Assembly: GCA_903919035.1 (NCBI GenBank)
Contig: CAIXGY010000125.1
Span: 1-38,494, forward strand
Source of the DNA: an uncultured Planctomycetaceae bacterium
Lineage (GTDB): Bacteria > Planctomycetota > Planctomycetia > Pirellulales > UBA1268
DNA length: 38,494 nt
Direction of reading: 5' to 3'
The position numbers and the translations under genes are program-made. Each line of letters starts with the position of its first letter. Within the stretch, counting starts at the first letter, position 1. Positions 1 through 13,944 of this stretch are shown here, piece after piece. The notes below the pieces were generated by a model. It was not told the DNA's origin, made no database searches, and saw nothing but the letters and a program-made list of their open reading frames with translations.

Positions 1-1521
<1,521 letters not shown>

Positions 1522-1681
1522 GCAGGTCATTCGCCGACCCCGGCTGCCCCTTGTGGCGGGGCGGGATCGCGCGTGGGGCCACCGGAATCAGTGCCGGCGA
1601 GTGTGAGTCGAGGCGAGTTGAAGTCGAGGTTGGAACGCGGGCCGTCGAGCGGGTTCAAAAAAGAAAACAGGGAGATGACAC

Positions 1682-5998
<4,317 letters not shown>

Positions 5999-6126
5999 CA
6001 CGGCCCGGGCAGGCTGTCGGGGCGGGCTGTGGCCGTCGTTCCGGCTCGTGCAGCGTGCGTGTGGAACGGGCGACCGTCAGGGCGTAGAGTCTGGCGCCAA
6101 ACCCCGTATCGCGGGCCAGGCGGTGG

Positions 6127-7077
6127 GTGACTCTGGTGATGGTCAGGATGAACGGTAGGAACCAGAAGCGAACGTGGCTCGTTCTGGAGGCGGCGTCCAC
6201 TCCGGTGGGCCGAGTTGCCGCCCGGACGCTTCGTGGTCGTCTCGAAGCCGTCTGGACCGAGCTGGCGGCGGCGGTGCATGACCCCGGTGACGCGGAGCGC
6301 GTGCATCGACTTCGGGTCGCGACACGGCGGACGCTCGCGGCGTTCGATGTGTTCCGCGACCTCATGCCGCCAAAACGTAGCGCCTGGTTCGAGCGGCGTC
6401 TGGCCGAGATTCGGCGGGCGGCTGGTGACGCCCGGGATCTCGACGTGCTGACGGGCCGCCTCTCCTCTCCGCAGAATCCCCGGCCGAAAGCGGCGGCTCG
6501 CAGCAGGCTGGTGGCCATGCTCGCGCGCCAACGTGATGATTCGCGGGCTCCGATTCACGACCTGCACGGTCGGCTGGTGGCGGCTGGCTGGTGCGACCGG
6601 GTCGATGCCCTTCTGGCCCGGATTCCTGCGGGCTCGCGGCAACCGTCTTTCGAGGCTTACGCTCGCGAGCACTTCAAGCCGATCGTGGATCGGTTTTTCG
6701 CGAAGGCCGACCGCAAACTGCACGACGACGACGACGTGCACCGCCTGCGGATCGCCGGCAAAAAGTTCCGCTACGCACTGGAGATCTTCGCGCCGGTGAT
6801 CCCACAGCGATCCCGGGTGCGCTGCCATGAGGCGCTCGAGCGATTGCAGGAGACCCTTGGCGAATTCACCGATCATGCATCTGCAGCCGACCGTTTCCGG
6901 CGGATGTCGCGAGATCGGCGCATTGGTCTCGATGTCGACGCACTCGAGGGCTTGTGCCGGACGGAGTCGGCGCTGGCGGCGGAGGCACGAAAGGCATTCG
7001 TCAAATGGTGGGATGGACGGCGACGGCGCGACCTGCGCCGGACGATCGAGCGCTCCATCGGACGACGCAGCGCATGA
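6127..7077 (+). CDS. CHAD-domain protein
   Basis: Stand-alone CHAD (conserved histidine alpha-helical) domain protein of 316 aa. CHAD domains bind inorganic polyphosphate and are found on polyphosphate granules or next to CYTH-type enzymes (family knowledge). Two internally related halves are visible, each with the His-basic signature: VHRLRVATRRTLAAF (about residues 58-72) and VHRLRIAGKKFRYALEIF (about residues 203-220). No CYTH domain or membrane segment is seen. The start is uncertain: GTG 6127, ATG 6139 and ATG 6148 are in frame and none has a convincing ribosome site. The stop codon overlaps the ATG of the next gene (ATGA at 7074), so the two are probably translationally coupled. Confidence 0.9.
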   Translation: MTLVMVRMNGRNQKRTWLVLEAASTPVGRVAARTLRGRLEAVWTELAAAVHDPGDAERVHRLRVATRRTLAAFDVFRDLMPPKRSAWFERRLAEIRRAAGDARDLDVLTGRLSSPQNPRPKAAARSRLVAMLARQRDDSRAPIHDLHGRLVAAGWCDRVDALLARIPAGSRQPSFEAYAREHFKPIVDRFFAKADRKLHDDDDVHRLRIAGKKFRYALEIFAPVIPQRSRVRCHEALERLQETLGEFTDHASAADRFRRMSRDRRIGLDVDALEGLCRTESALAAEARKAFVKWWDGRRRRDLRRTIERSIGRRSA

Positions 7078-8261
7078 TCGTGAGCCGACGGCCACCGGAC
7101 GGCGCACGAACTCGCCCGACGTCGGTGGTGGGTGGCGCGACGGTCCTGGGACTCATGGCGAGCATGCTGCTCGGCTGCAGTGCCCACCGAGAGTCGGAGA
7201 CGCGACATCCAGCCCCAGTCGTCGGTGAGTCCGGTTCACATGCCGCGAGCGACGGTTTTCAGGCGACGCTGCCGTCGGCCGCGGCGCGTCCGGATGCGGC
7301 ACCCGAAGGCATGGTCTGGGTGTCGGGAGGTGAATTCTCGATGGGGTGCGCCGACCCCCGCGGCATGCCGTTCGGCGGTGTCGATCCCATGGACGATGCC
7401 CGGCCGATACACCGCGTCAGGGTGAGGGGATTGTGGGTGGATCGAACCGAGGTGACCAACGACCAGTTCGGGGATTTCGTGGCGGCGACGGGCTACGTGA
7501 CCGTCGCCGAGCGGACGCCGCGGGCCGAGGATTTTCCTGGAGCACCGCCGGAGAATCTGGTGGCGGGTTCGATCGTGTTCACCCCACCGGACGTGTTCGT
7601 CCCGTTGCGGGATGCCACGGGTCGGGCTCATCTCCAGTGGTGGGCCTATCTGCCGGGTGCCGACTGGAGGCACCCTGCCGGGCCCGGCAGCGATCTGGAG
7701 GGCCGCGGTCGCGATCCGGTCGTGCACGTGGCCTACGAGGACGCCGAAGCCTACGCGCGCTGGGCTGGCAAGCGATTACCAACCGAGGCGGAGTGGGAAT
7801 TCGCGGCCCGGGGTGGCATGACGGGTGCGCCGTACCCGTGGGGAACCGAGTTTCGACCTTCCGGCCGGTGGATGGCCAACACCTGGCAGGGACGGTTTCC
7901 CGGCGAGAACACGGCCGAGGACGGCTTTGCCGGGCTCGCGCCGGTCGCCTCGTTTCCAGCCAACGATTACGGACTCCATGACATGTCGGGAAATGTCTGG
8001 GAGTGGTGCACCGATTGGTATCGCCCCGACACCTATCGGATCGATGCCGGACCTGACGGCAGGCTGGTGGTCCGCGACCCCCATGGACCGGCGGCGAGTT
8101 TCGACCCGCAGGAGCCGGGCCAGGCCAAGCGGGCGCAGCGGGGCGGCTCGTACCTTTGCAGCGAGGAGTACTGCTCACGCTACATCGTGGGCACGCGCGG
8201 CAAGGGGGAAGTCTCGAGCGCCACGAACCACATCGGCTTCCGCTGCGTGAAGGATCCGTAG
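7074..8261 (+). CDS. Lipoprotein formylglycine-generating enzyme (sulfatase-modifying factor)
   Basis: SUMF1/FGE-sulfatase fold protein of 395 aa. The true start is ATG 7074, overlapping the CHAD stop as ATGA, not the upstream ATG in the ORF track. The N-terminus has a basic stretch, a hydrophobic run and a lipobox MLLGC (Cys about 34), so the mature protein should be a periplasm-facing lipoprotein. The domain begins GMVWVSGGEFSMG and includes WVDRTEVTNDQF, RLPTEAEWEFAARGG and GNVWEWCTDWY. It ends RGGSYLCSEEYCSRY...IGFRCV. Cys362 and Cys367 keep the C-x4-C spacing of the catalytic, copper-binding cysteines of authentic FGEs (human Cys336/341), which many non-catalytic SUMF1 relatives lack. 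It should therefore convert sulfatase active-site Cys to formylglycine. No sulfatase gene lies in the window. Confidence 0.9.
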   Translation: MIVSRRPPDGARTRPTSVVGGATVLGLMASMLLGCSAHRESETRHPAPVVGESGSHAASDGFQATLPSAAARPDAAPEGMVWVSGGEFSMGCADPRGMPFGGVDPMDDARPIHRVRVRGLWVDRTEVTNDQFGDFVAATGYVTVAERTPRAEDFPGAPPENLVAGSIVFTPPDVFVPLRDATGRAHLQWWAYLPGADWRHPAGPGSDLEGRGRDPVVHVAYEDAEAYARWAGKRLPTEAEWEFAARGGMTGAPYPWGTEFRPSGRWMANTWQGRFPGENTAEDGFAGLAPVASFPANDYGLHDMSGNVWEWCTDWYRPDTYRIDAGPDGRLVVRDPHGPAASFDPQEPGQAKRAQRGGSYLCSEEYCSRYIVGTRGKGEVSSATNHIGFRCVKDP

Positions 8262-8325
8262 GTGACCGGGCGTTCCCGAAACGTCGTTTTGACACGCCCA
8301 ACCGGCCCGGGGCAGGCCACGGGTC

Positions 8326-10089
8326 CTACTTCATCAGCTTTTTGAGCTGGGCCAGCGTGCGGGTGTTGGCGACGTCGGCGGCCTCGAGGCCGGCGCGGCG
8401 GGCCTGAAGGATGCCGCAGCGCATCACCTCGAGGCCAGCGGTGGAGTGGGCGTCGGTGGAGATCACGAGCTTCACGCCGGCCCGCTTCGCTGCCGCAGCC
8501 AGTCGGTCGTCGAGGTCGAGCCGCCACGGGTTGGCGTTGATTTCGAGGAAGGTGCCGGTGCGGGCTGCGGCGTCGATCACGGCTTCCATGTCGACGTCGT
8601 AGGCCGGACGGCGATTGATCAGCCGGCCCGTCGGATGGCCGATCACGCTCACGTGAGGGTTTTCGATCGCCTCGACGATCCGTGCCGTGATCCGGTCGCG
8701 GGGTTGATGCTGGCCGTAGTGCAGGCTCGCCACGACCCAGTCGGCCTTTGCCAGGACGTCATCGGGAAGGTCGAGGCCCCCCTTCTCCAGCATGTCGACC
8801 TCGATGCCCTTGAGCACCACGATGGGAGGCGGGCCGTCCTGCGACAGCGACTCGTTGAGCCGGTCGATCTCACCCCACTGGTGCAGCAACCGCTTCCTGT
8901 CGAGGCCATGCGCCATCGTCACCCGCTGGCCATGGTCGGTGATCGCCACGTAGGCCAGGCCGCGTTCGATCGCCGCCCGCACCATCTCGCCGAGCGTGGC
9001 TTCGCCGTCGGTGGCAGTCGTGTGCATGTGGAGGTCACCGTGGATGTCGGTGAGCTCGACGAGCTCCGGAAGCTCGCCCAACTCGGCACGGTGAATCTCG
9101 TCGCCTCCCTCGCGAAGTTCGGGAGGGATCCAGGGAAGGCCGACCGCCCGATAGACATCCTCCTCCGTTTCACCGGCGAGGCTCGGGCCGCGCGGCCGCG
9201 GCTCGGCATCCACGCCGCCCGGAATCCGCCACACGCCGTATTCGTTGATGGTGAGGCCGCGGTCGCGGGCCCGCGACCGGAGCTTCACGTTGTGCTCCTT
9301 CGAGCCCGTAAAATACTGCCAGGCGGCGCCGAAGGCCCCGCGGTCGACCACCCGCAGGTCGACCTGCACGTTCCGCGGCCCACGAATGCTCGTCTTCGTG
9401 TCGCCTCGCAGGAGCACGGCCGACGTCTCGGGCCAGCCGTGCAGATGATCCATCACGGAGGCCGCGTCATCGCCGTCGACCACGAGATCCAGGTCGCCGA
9501 CGGTCTCACGGCCTCGACGCCAGCTCCCTGCTGCCTCGATGCGGCGCACCTGAGGGCAGCGGCGCATCCATGCCAGGAGCGTCTGCACGATCGCATCAGC
9601 ATCCGCCCAGAGGAGGCGGGCATGCTCTGGACTCTTGGCGAAGGCGATGTTCGTGAGAATCGCGGCCTGCGTCTTGGCGCCGAAACCCTTGATCGTGGCC
9701 ACGCGGCCTTTGCGGCAGGCCTGCTCCAGCGCGTCGAGCGAGTCGATGTCGAGCCCATCGACCAATGCCTTGACCTTCTTGGGCCCGAGGCCCGGCACGC
9801 GCATGAGCTCGAAGACCACGGCCGGCACCTCGCGAGCGAGTTCCTCGAGCAGCGGCAGCTTCCCGGTGTCGAGCAACGTCTCGATCTTGCCCGCGAGATC
9901 CGCCCCGACACCCTCGAGGTCGGTCAGGGATCGGCCGGATTCACCCCGCACGGAGGCGAGTGACTCGACCATTCCGCTGATCGTGCGGGCCGCGTTGCGG
10001 TAGGCACGCACGCGGAACACGTTGGCGCCCTGGTACTCGAGCAGGTCGGCTACGTGATCGAAGGCGGAAGCGATGTCGGCATTCGTCAT
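8326..10089 (-). CDS. polX: DNA polymerase/3'-5' exonuclease PolX
   Basis: Bacterial family-X DNA polymerase with a C-terminal PHP domain, 587 aa, the normal length for this two-domain family; implicated in gap filling in base-excision repair. The N-terminal 8-kDa-like domain and helix-hairpin-helix are seen at about residues 1-130 (MRVPGLGPKKVKALV). The nucleotidyltransferase core has GSWRRGRETVGDLDLVV (two Asp) and VQVDLRVV (third Asp), followed by YFTGSKEHN. The PHP domain (about residue 350 on) keeps its metal ligands in DLHMHTTATDGE, AITDHG, GIEVDML, SLHYG, IGHPTGR and STDAHS, so the exonuclease site looks intact. The ATG at 10089 has AGGA 8-10 nt upstream. It is convergent with the FGE gene, 64 bp apart. 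Confidence 0.96.
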   Translation of the reverse strand: MTNADIASAFDHVADLLEYQGANVFRVRAYRNAARTISGMVESLASVRGESGRSLTDLEGVGADLAGKIETLLDTGKLPLLEELAREVPAVVFELMRVPGLGPKKVKALVDGLDIDSLDALEQACRKGRVATIKGFGAKTQAAILTNIAFAKSPEHARLLWADADAIVQTLLAWMRRCPQVRRIEAAGSWRRGRETVGDLDLVVDGDDAASVMDHLHGWPETSAVLLRGDTKTSIRGPRNVQVDLRVVDRGAFGAAWQYFTGSKEHNVKLRSRARDRGLTINEYGVWRIPGGVDAEPRPRGPSLAGETEEDVYRAVGLPWIPPELREGGDEIHRAELGELPELVELTDIHGDLHMHTTATDGEATLGEMVRAAIERGLAYVAITDHGQRVTMAHGLDRKRLLHQWGEIDRLNESLSQDGPPPIVVLKGIEVDMLEKGGLDLPDDVLAKADWVVASLHYGQHQPRDRITARIVEAIENPHVSVIGHPTGRLINRRPAYDVDMEAVIDAAARTGTFLEINANPWRLDLDDRLAAAAKRAGVKLVISTDAHSTAGLEVMRCGILQARRAGLEAADVANTRTLAQLKKLMK

Positions 10090-10154
10090 GGGGAGCGTCC
10101 TGCATGGGGTCCGCCGCCGAGAGGCGTGCGACGGCCATCAGGGTACGCTGCCGA

Positions 10155-11282
10155 TCAGCGAGTGCCGAGCGTCGAGGGGAGGGCAGCCGTCGGGTAGCGG
10201 GGGCCGGCGGTCATGGCGGGCTGCCACGACGTCGTGTGGTTGGTCGGCTCGAGGAGCCGGGGGAAGGCACGCGTGGCGCCAGTCGGCCCTGTGCCCGGCA
10301 GGAGCGGCATGCCGCCATTGCCGCTCGTCGATGGTTGCGCGGCCGGAGCCGTGGTGCCCGATGAATTGCTGCCCGGCACGAGGCTCGGAGGCGGGACGCG
10401 GTCGAGTGTCGCACCGGTCTGCGCCGGCGCCGGGGAAGCCGGCACCGAAGTCGGCGGCGCGACCGCACCCGACGACGGGGCGCGGGGCAATTCGGGGATC
10501 GGCTTCAGCGACGGTGCCGGGGAGAGCGCCGGGGGGGCGGTCGGTTGCGGCTGGAGCTGCGTCGTCGCCTGGGGGGCGTACGTGCCGGCCTGGGGCACGA
10601 CCTGGGCCGGTGGATAGCTCGTCGCGGGAACAGCCTGGGGATATCCGGTCGCAGGGAGCGCGGGCGGGCTGATGCTCGGCTGGCCGGGAACCAGTTGTTG
10701 CGGGACGTCCGCGCCGGCGGCGCCCCAACCCTGCGGCAGCGGTTGCGCGGACGGGACGGCGGGCGTGGCAAATGGGCTCGCGGCCGGCGTCGCCGGCCCG
10801 GGCAAGGCCGGGGCCGGGGGGTATGCGACCGGAGCGCCCACCGCGGCTGGCGGCGCATAGCCAGGTTGCATCTGTACGTACTTCGTCGTCGTCACGGCCC
10901 GATATTGTGTCACAGGCACATTCACCGCCTGCTGCACGTATTGCGTCACCGGTTGCATGCACTCGGTGGGGCAGCCCGTGCAGGGATCGATTTCGCACGA
11001 CGGCTTGTAGGTCGTGACGGGCACGGATTGGTACTGGGTGCGGTACGTGGTCTCGGGAACGTAACTGGTCTGCTGCACCGGCACCATCACCGGCGGCGGG
11101 GGCGCTGCGATGGGCGCCATGACTGGCGCGACCGGCGCGATGGCGTACGCCGGAGCCTTGCGAAAGCAGGAGCCGCAGCCGGCAAACAGGCCGCTCAAGC
11201 AGCACTCCTGGCCAGCCGCCGGCACCGCGAGAATCGCGGCCCACGCCGGAAGCCAGAACCGAATCGCACGGATCGTCTTCAT
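10155..11282 (-). CDS. Secreted Pro/Val/Tyr-rich, cysteine-containing protein (conserved in Planctomycetes, function unknown)
   Basis: 375 aa with an N-terminal signal peptide (MKTIRAIRFWLPAW..., probable cleavage after about residue 24). The exported part begins with a short cysteine-rich segment (ECCLSG, GCGSC) followed by A/P/V-rich sequence. Residues about 70-140 contain degenerate repeats of the type VPxTxYRxxYxSVPVTTYKP, VPVTQYRAVTTTKYV, interrupted by a CEIDPCTGCPTEC cluster. The remaining 220 residues are low-complexity Pro/Ala/Ser. Proteins with such V-x-V-T-x-Y repeats and paired cysteines are a recognisable planctomycete class and are probably surface or cell-wall components (inference). 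The ATG at 11282 is preceded by GAGGAG about 7 nt upstream. It appears monocistronic; no enzymatic motif is seen. Confidence 0.8.
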   Translation of the reverse strand: MKTIRAIRFWLPAWAAILAVPAAGQECCLSGLFAGCGSCFRKAPAYAIAPVAPVMAPIAAPPPPVMVPVQQTSYVPETTYRTQYQSVPVTTYKPSCEIDPCTGCPTECMQPVTQYVQQAVNVPVTQYRAVTTTKYVQMQPGYAPPAAVGAPVAYPPAPALPGPATPAASPFATPAVPSAQPLPQGWGAAGADVPQQLVPGQPSISPPALPATGYPQAVPATSYPPAQVVPQAGTYAPQATTQLQPQPTAPPALSPAPSLKPIPELPRAPSSGAVAPPTSVPASPAPAQTGATLDRVPPPSLVPGSNSSGTTAPAAQPSTSGNGGMPLLPGTGPTGATRAFPRLLEPTNHTTSWQPAMTAGPRYPTAALPSTLGTR

Positions 11283-11412
11283 CTCCAGCTCCTCTTCGCT
11301 CGCCCCGACGATCCGCGCGGACGTGGTCCGGCCGAATCGACGACATTCCTAGCGTAGGTCGCCGCGCCGTGGGGTTCAGGAAAAAAAGCGACGCGCGTTC
11401 ATGAATCGACGG

Positions 11413-11433
11413 GACGGTCGCCTCACGACCGTC
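11413..11433 (-). terminator. Possible transcription stop behind the P-loop/arrestin operon
   Basis: Perfect 8-bp inverted repeat GACGGTCG/CGACCGTC with a 5-nt loop, 130 bp downstream of the P-loop ATPase gene on the minus strand. A run of seven T (minus strand, 11381-11387) follows, but only about 25 nt beyond the stem, so it is not a canonical intrinsic terminator. The 281-bp gap 11283-11563 also carries the promoter of the downstream secreted-protein gene, which I cannot pinpoint. Confidence 0.35.
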
Positions 11434-11563
11434 ACATGCGGTGCGTTCGTCATGACCGGCACCTGATGCCACCCCATGACGGCGGTGAGGGGCGACCGCT
11501 TCGGGGGCGGTTCGCCTCCCTCTCGCCGCGTTGCCGGCTTCCGCGTGCCCCCGCGACTGATGG

Positions 11564-12175
11564 TCAACGGTCCCGGCAACGCCGTTCGAATCGATCGTAC
11601 AGATCGTAGAGCGCTTCGCGGAGGTTCCCGCCGTGCGCGGCGTAGGCGTCGACCACATCCTCGGCGGCGATAAGGCCGCCGTGATCGGGGAGGTCGGCGA
11701 CGATGCGGCCGAGCAGAGCCGGTGACGTCGTGCAGTGGACAAGCGTCGCCATCCGGCCCGGGCGATGCACGGTGACGATCAGCCCCACGCCCCGGTACCG
11801 GGCCACATGGCTGACGAGCGCCCCCTGCAGTACCCCCAGCGTCTCCCAGCCATCGACGCAGAGCATGGTGCCGGGGCGTGAACGGAACACCGCTCGTGCG
11901 ACGATCGGCCCGTCGCGTCGCGACCGCGACCGGATCCGGCCGGCGAGCAGCCCGGAATCAGCCAGCGTGCTGGCGAGTGCGGCGAGAAGGGTGGACTTGC
12001 CGGCCCCGTGCATGCCCTCGATCGCCGAAACGCCGAGGCACCGGGCCCGGCGGGCCAGGGCTGCCACGTCGAGTGGCAGGCCGAGGGAATCCAACGGCGG
12101 CACGGCTCCAGGTCGCGTGAACCGCGTGGCGAACGGATTGTGCCGGCCGACAGGCGGCGGGGCGGTCGTCAGCAC
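11564..12175 (-). CDS. P-loop ATPase, conserved planctomycete family, function unknown
   Basis: 203 aa. The start is taken as GTG 12175, which overlaps the preceding stop (GTGCTGA); the ORF-track start at 12289 would overlap the upstream gene by 121 bp. The N-terminus has NPFATRFTRPG, then a Walker A motif GMHGAGKST (about residues 52-60). A plausible Walker B is LCVDGWE, followed by a VTVHRPG stretch resembling a sensor region. The C-terminus HGGNLREALYDLYDRFE is a pattern I associate with a Planctomycetes-specific NTPase family. No transmembrane segment is seen. Its strict coupling to two arrestin-like proteins suggests one functional unit, but the substrate and role are unknown. Adenylate-kinase- or TsaE-like alternatives are possible and unproven. 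Confidence 0.75.
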   Translation of the reverse strand: MLTTAPPPVGRHNPFATRFTRPGAVPPLDSLGLPLDVAALARRARCLGVSAIEGMHGAGKSTLLAALASTLADSGLLAGRIRSRSRRDGPIVARAVFRSRPGTMLCVDGWETLGVLQGALVSHVARYRGVGLIVTVHRPGRMATLVHCTTSPALLGRIVADLPDHGGLIAAEDVVDAYAAHGGNLREALYDLYDRFERRCRDR

Positions 12176-12606
12176 GGTGCCTCCCGAACCGCCAAGGGTG
12201 CGGCGGGGGGCACGCGGCCCATCACGAATTCCTGCTCCGAGACGTAGTCCCTGCCGGCGGCATAGAACACCCGCACGCGGACACACCAACGGATTTTCAC
12301 GATCACACCCTCGTATGTCAGTGGGCTGGCGGGAAGGCGAGTCTCGAAGTCGTGTCCTGCCAGGGCGGCGAGCAGGGCGTCACGATCCACGATCCTTTCG
12401 AAGGCATGAACCGCGAGATCCTCTTCGCCCTTTCCCTCCGTGTACCACACGACCGACAGTTCCAGGGCCCGGACGGACTCCGGATCCACGCCCCCGACGC
12501 GGCTGTGCACGACGAGCGGAGCGGCGGCGTCGTAACGGCGTCCGGGACGGTCGAACTGCACGTCGATGACGGGCGAGCCCCGTCCGCCATCCGGAGACAG
12601 GCTCAC
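12169..12606 (-). CDS. Arrestin-like beta-sandwich protein (predicted)
   Basis: 145 aa. The GTG start at 12606 overlaps the stop of the upstream gene (GTGA); the ORF-track start at 12888 is a shadow extension. The protein begins VSLSPDGGRG, then IDVQFDRPGRRYDAAAPLVV and ALELSVVWYTEGKGEEDLAVH, and later FETRLPASPLTYEGVIVKIRW and VRVRVFYAAGRD. Alternating beta strands plus a LPASPLTY-x-G-x-x-x-x-IRW-type motif resemble the arrestin/Vps26/SpoOM sandwich (inference). The same order of motifs (RPGxRYD..., a VH segment, PA...S...IRW) recurs in the C-terminal domain of the upstream gene, so the two look like diverged copies of one domain. No signal peptide is seen, so it is probably cytoplasmic. Confidence 0.7.
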   Translation of the reverse strand: MSLSPDGGRGSPVIDVQFDRPGRRYDAAAPLVVHSRVGGVDPESVRALELSVVWYTEGKGEEDLAVHAFERIVDRDALLAALAGHDFETRLPASPLTYEGVIVKIRWCVRVRVFYAAGRDYVSEQEFVMGRVPPAAPLAVREAPC

Positions 12607-13916
12607 GGTGATTTCTCCGCGGCAGGGTGGACGATGATCGGAAACATCCGGGTGAACGGGGGCCAGCGGGCTGGAATGCCGTGCACCCTGATTCGCCAGC
12701 GGACGGCGTTGTGTTCCGACAGGAAGGAATGCATGGCGACGGCCGGGATCGTCACCCCGGCGATCCCCTCGAACCGCGTGCCCGGTGAGACACGGATGTC
12801 GCGCCAACCGCGGAGCTGTTCGCGATGCACGACGAGCGACTCGCTCCGGGTATCGGTGCCTTGGTGAAAGGTCGCCTGCTCCTCGCACTCCAGCGTCACC
12901 GTCAGTTCACGGAGGTCGCCCGAGCCGCCCTGGGCCAGCAGGACGTCGTAGCGGCCGCCAGGCCGGAGGGGATGGTCCGAGATTTCGAGTTGGGTGGTGC
13001 CGACAGCGGTCTTCAAGAGCAGGGCACGCGTGAACAGCAGGATTGCCGCGCAGCCGACCGCGCCGGCCGGCACCAGCATCGCGAGCAGAAACCAATGCAG
13101 CCTGCCTGTCGCGAAGTCGAGGCCGGCGCCGACCGCCAGCACCGCCAGCACCGTGTTCCACGCCACAGCGAACAGGCCAAGCCCAAGCAGTGTCCACGAC
13201 TCCGGGCTTTCCAGGGGCAGGCGATAGCGCAGCACGGTTCCCGGTGAGTTGGTCATGTCGTCGCATGCTGGAATACCCGGAAGTCCGGTGGCCGATTTGA
13301 ATTGCGAGGATGTCAGCACCGGCAGGGTCCCCGCCGCCGCGATCGCCTCCTCAGATCGGCCCCAACGGCGAACCGCACGCAGCAGTCCGGAGCCGCCGAA
13401 TGCGAGGAGTGCGCCAGGGAGGAGCAGGGTCAGTCCCCACATCCACCAGTTGAAGCCCCGGTGCAGGACGACCGTGTCGGGATCGGCCGGGTCGAACCAA
13501 CCTGAAACCTCCGCGCCCAGCGGCCACGCTGCCAACGCGGCGATCGCCGCGGGGCGATCCGCCGTGGTCGCGGCGGCATCGGCCCTGGTCCACGATTCGC
13601 GGATGCCTCCCAGCGCCTCGTACCGCACGCGGAACGACGGTGTCCACGTGGCCGAGGCCGACCCGGGCGGATCCTGGACCTCGCGACGAATCAGTCCCTG
13701 CCCGATCACCCGGCAGACCGTCGGCACGTAGTCGCGATTGACCCGCCATTCCCGCATCGCCACGCCGGTCACCAGCAGCGCGCCGAACACGAGGCCGGCC
13801 ATCACGAGCACGGCGTGAAACAGCCCGTCGCCGAAGGAGCCCCAGGCCTGCGAACCAGTTCGCCGGTGGCCCCGCTTCTTGCCGAATATCCGCGGCAGCC
13901 TCACGCTCGCGCTCAC
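12603..13916 (-). CDS. DUF3592-like membrane protein with C-terminal arrestin-like domain
   Basis: About 437 aa from GTG 13916 (a GTG at 13904 is an alternative; the ORF-track start at 14003 would run into the preceding gene). Four hydrophobic segments are visible: FHAVLVMAGLVFGALLV, WGLTLLLPGALLAF, LGLFAVAWNTVLAVLAV and LLAMLVPAGAVGCAAILLF. Between the first two lies an extracytoplasmic DUF3592-type domain (YVPTVCRVIGQG...PSFRVRYEALGG...PADPDTVVLHRG). The roughly 130 C-terminal residues (RPGGRYDVLL...VVHREQLRG...IPAVAMHSF...NAVRWRIRV) look like an arrestin-type sandwich related to the next gene product. It is separated from the alpha-CTD-like gene by only about 28 bp and overlaps the next gene by GTGA. 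Function is unknown; a membrane anchor for an arrestin/ATPase complex is my inference. Confidence 0.7.
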   Translation of the reverse strand: MSASVRLPRIFGKKRGHRRTGSQAWGSFGDGLFHAVLVMAGLVFGALLVTGVAMREWRVNRDYVPTVCRVIGQGLIRREVQDPPGSASATWTPSFRVRYEALGGIRESWTRADAAATTADRPAAIAALAAWPLGAEVSGWFDPADPDTVVLHRGFNWWMWGLTLLLPGALLAFGGSGLLRAVRRWGRSEEAIAAAGTLPVLTSSQFKSATGLPGIPACDDMTNSPGTVLRYRLPLESPESWTLLGLGLFAVAWNTVLAVLAVGAGLDFATGRLHWFLLAMLVPAGAVGCAAILLFTRALLLKTAVGTTQLEISDHPLRPGGRYDVLLAQGGSGDLRELTVTLECEEQATFHQGTDTRSESLVVHREQLRGWRDIRVSPGTRFEGIAGVTIPAVAMHSFLSEHNAVRWRIRVHGIPARWPPFTRMFPIIVHPAAEKSP

Positions 13917-13944
13917 TGTCCGAGAAAACCCGTGTCGCGGCCCG

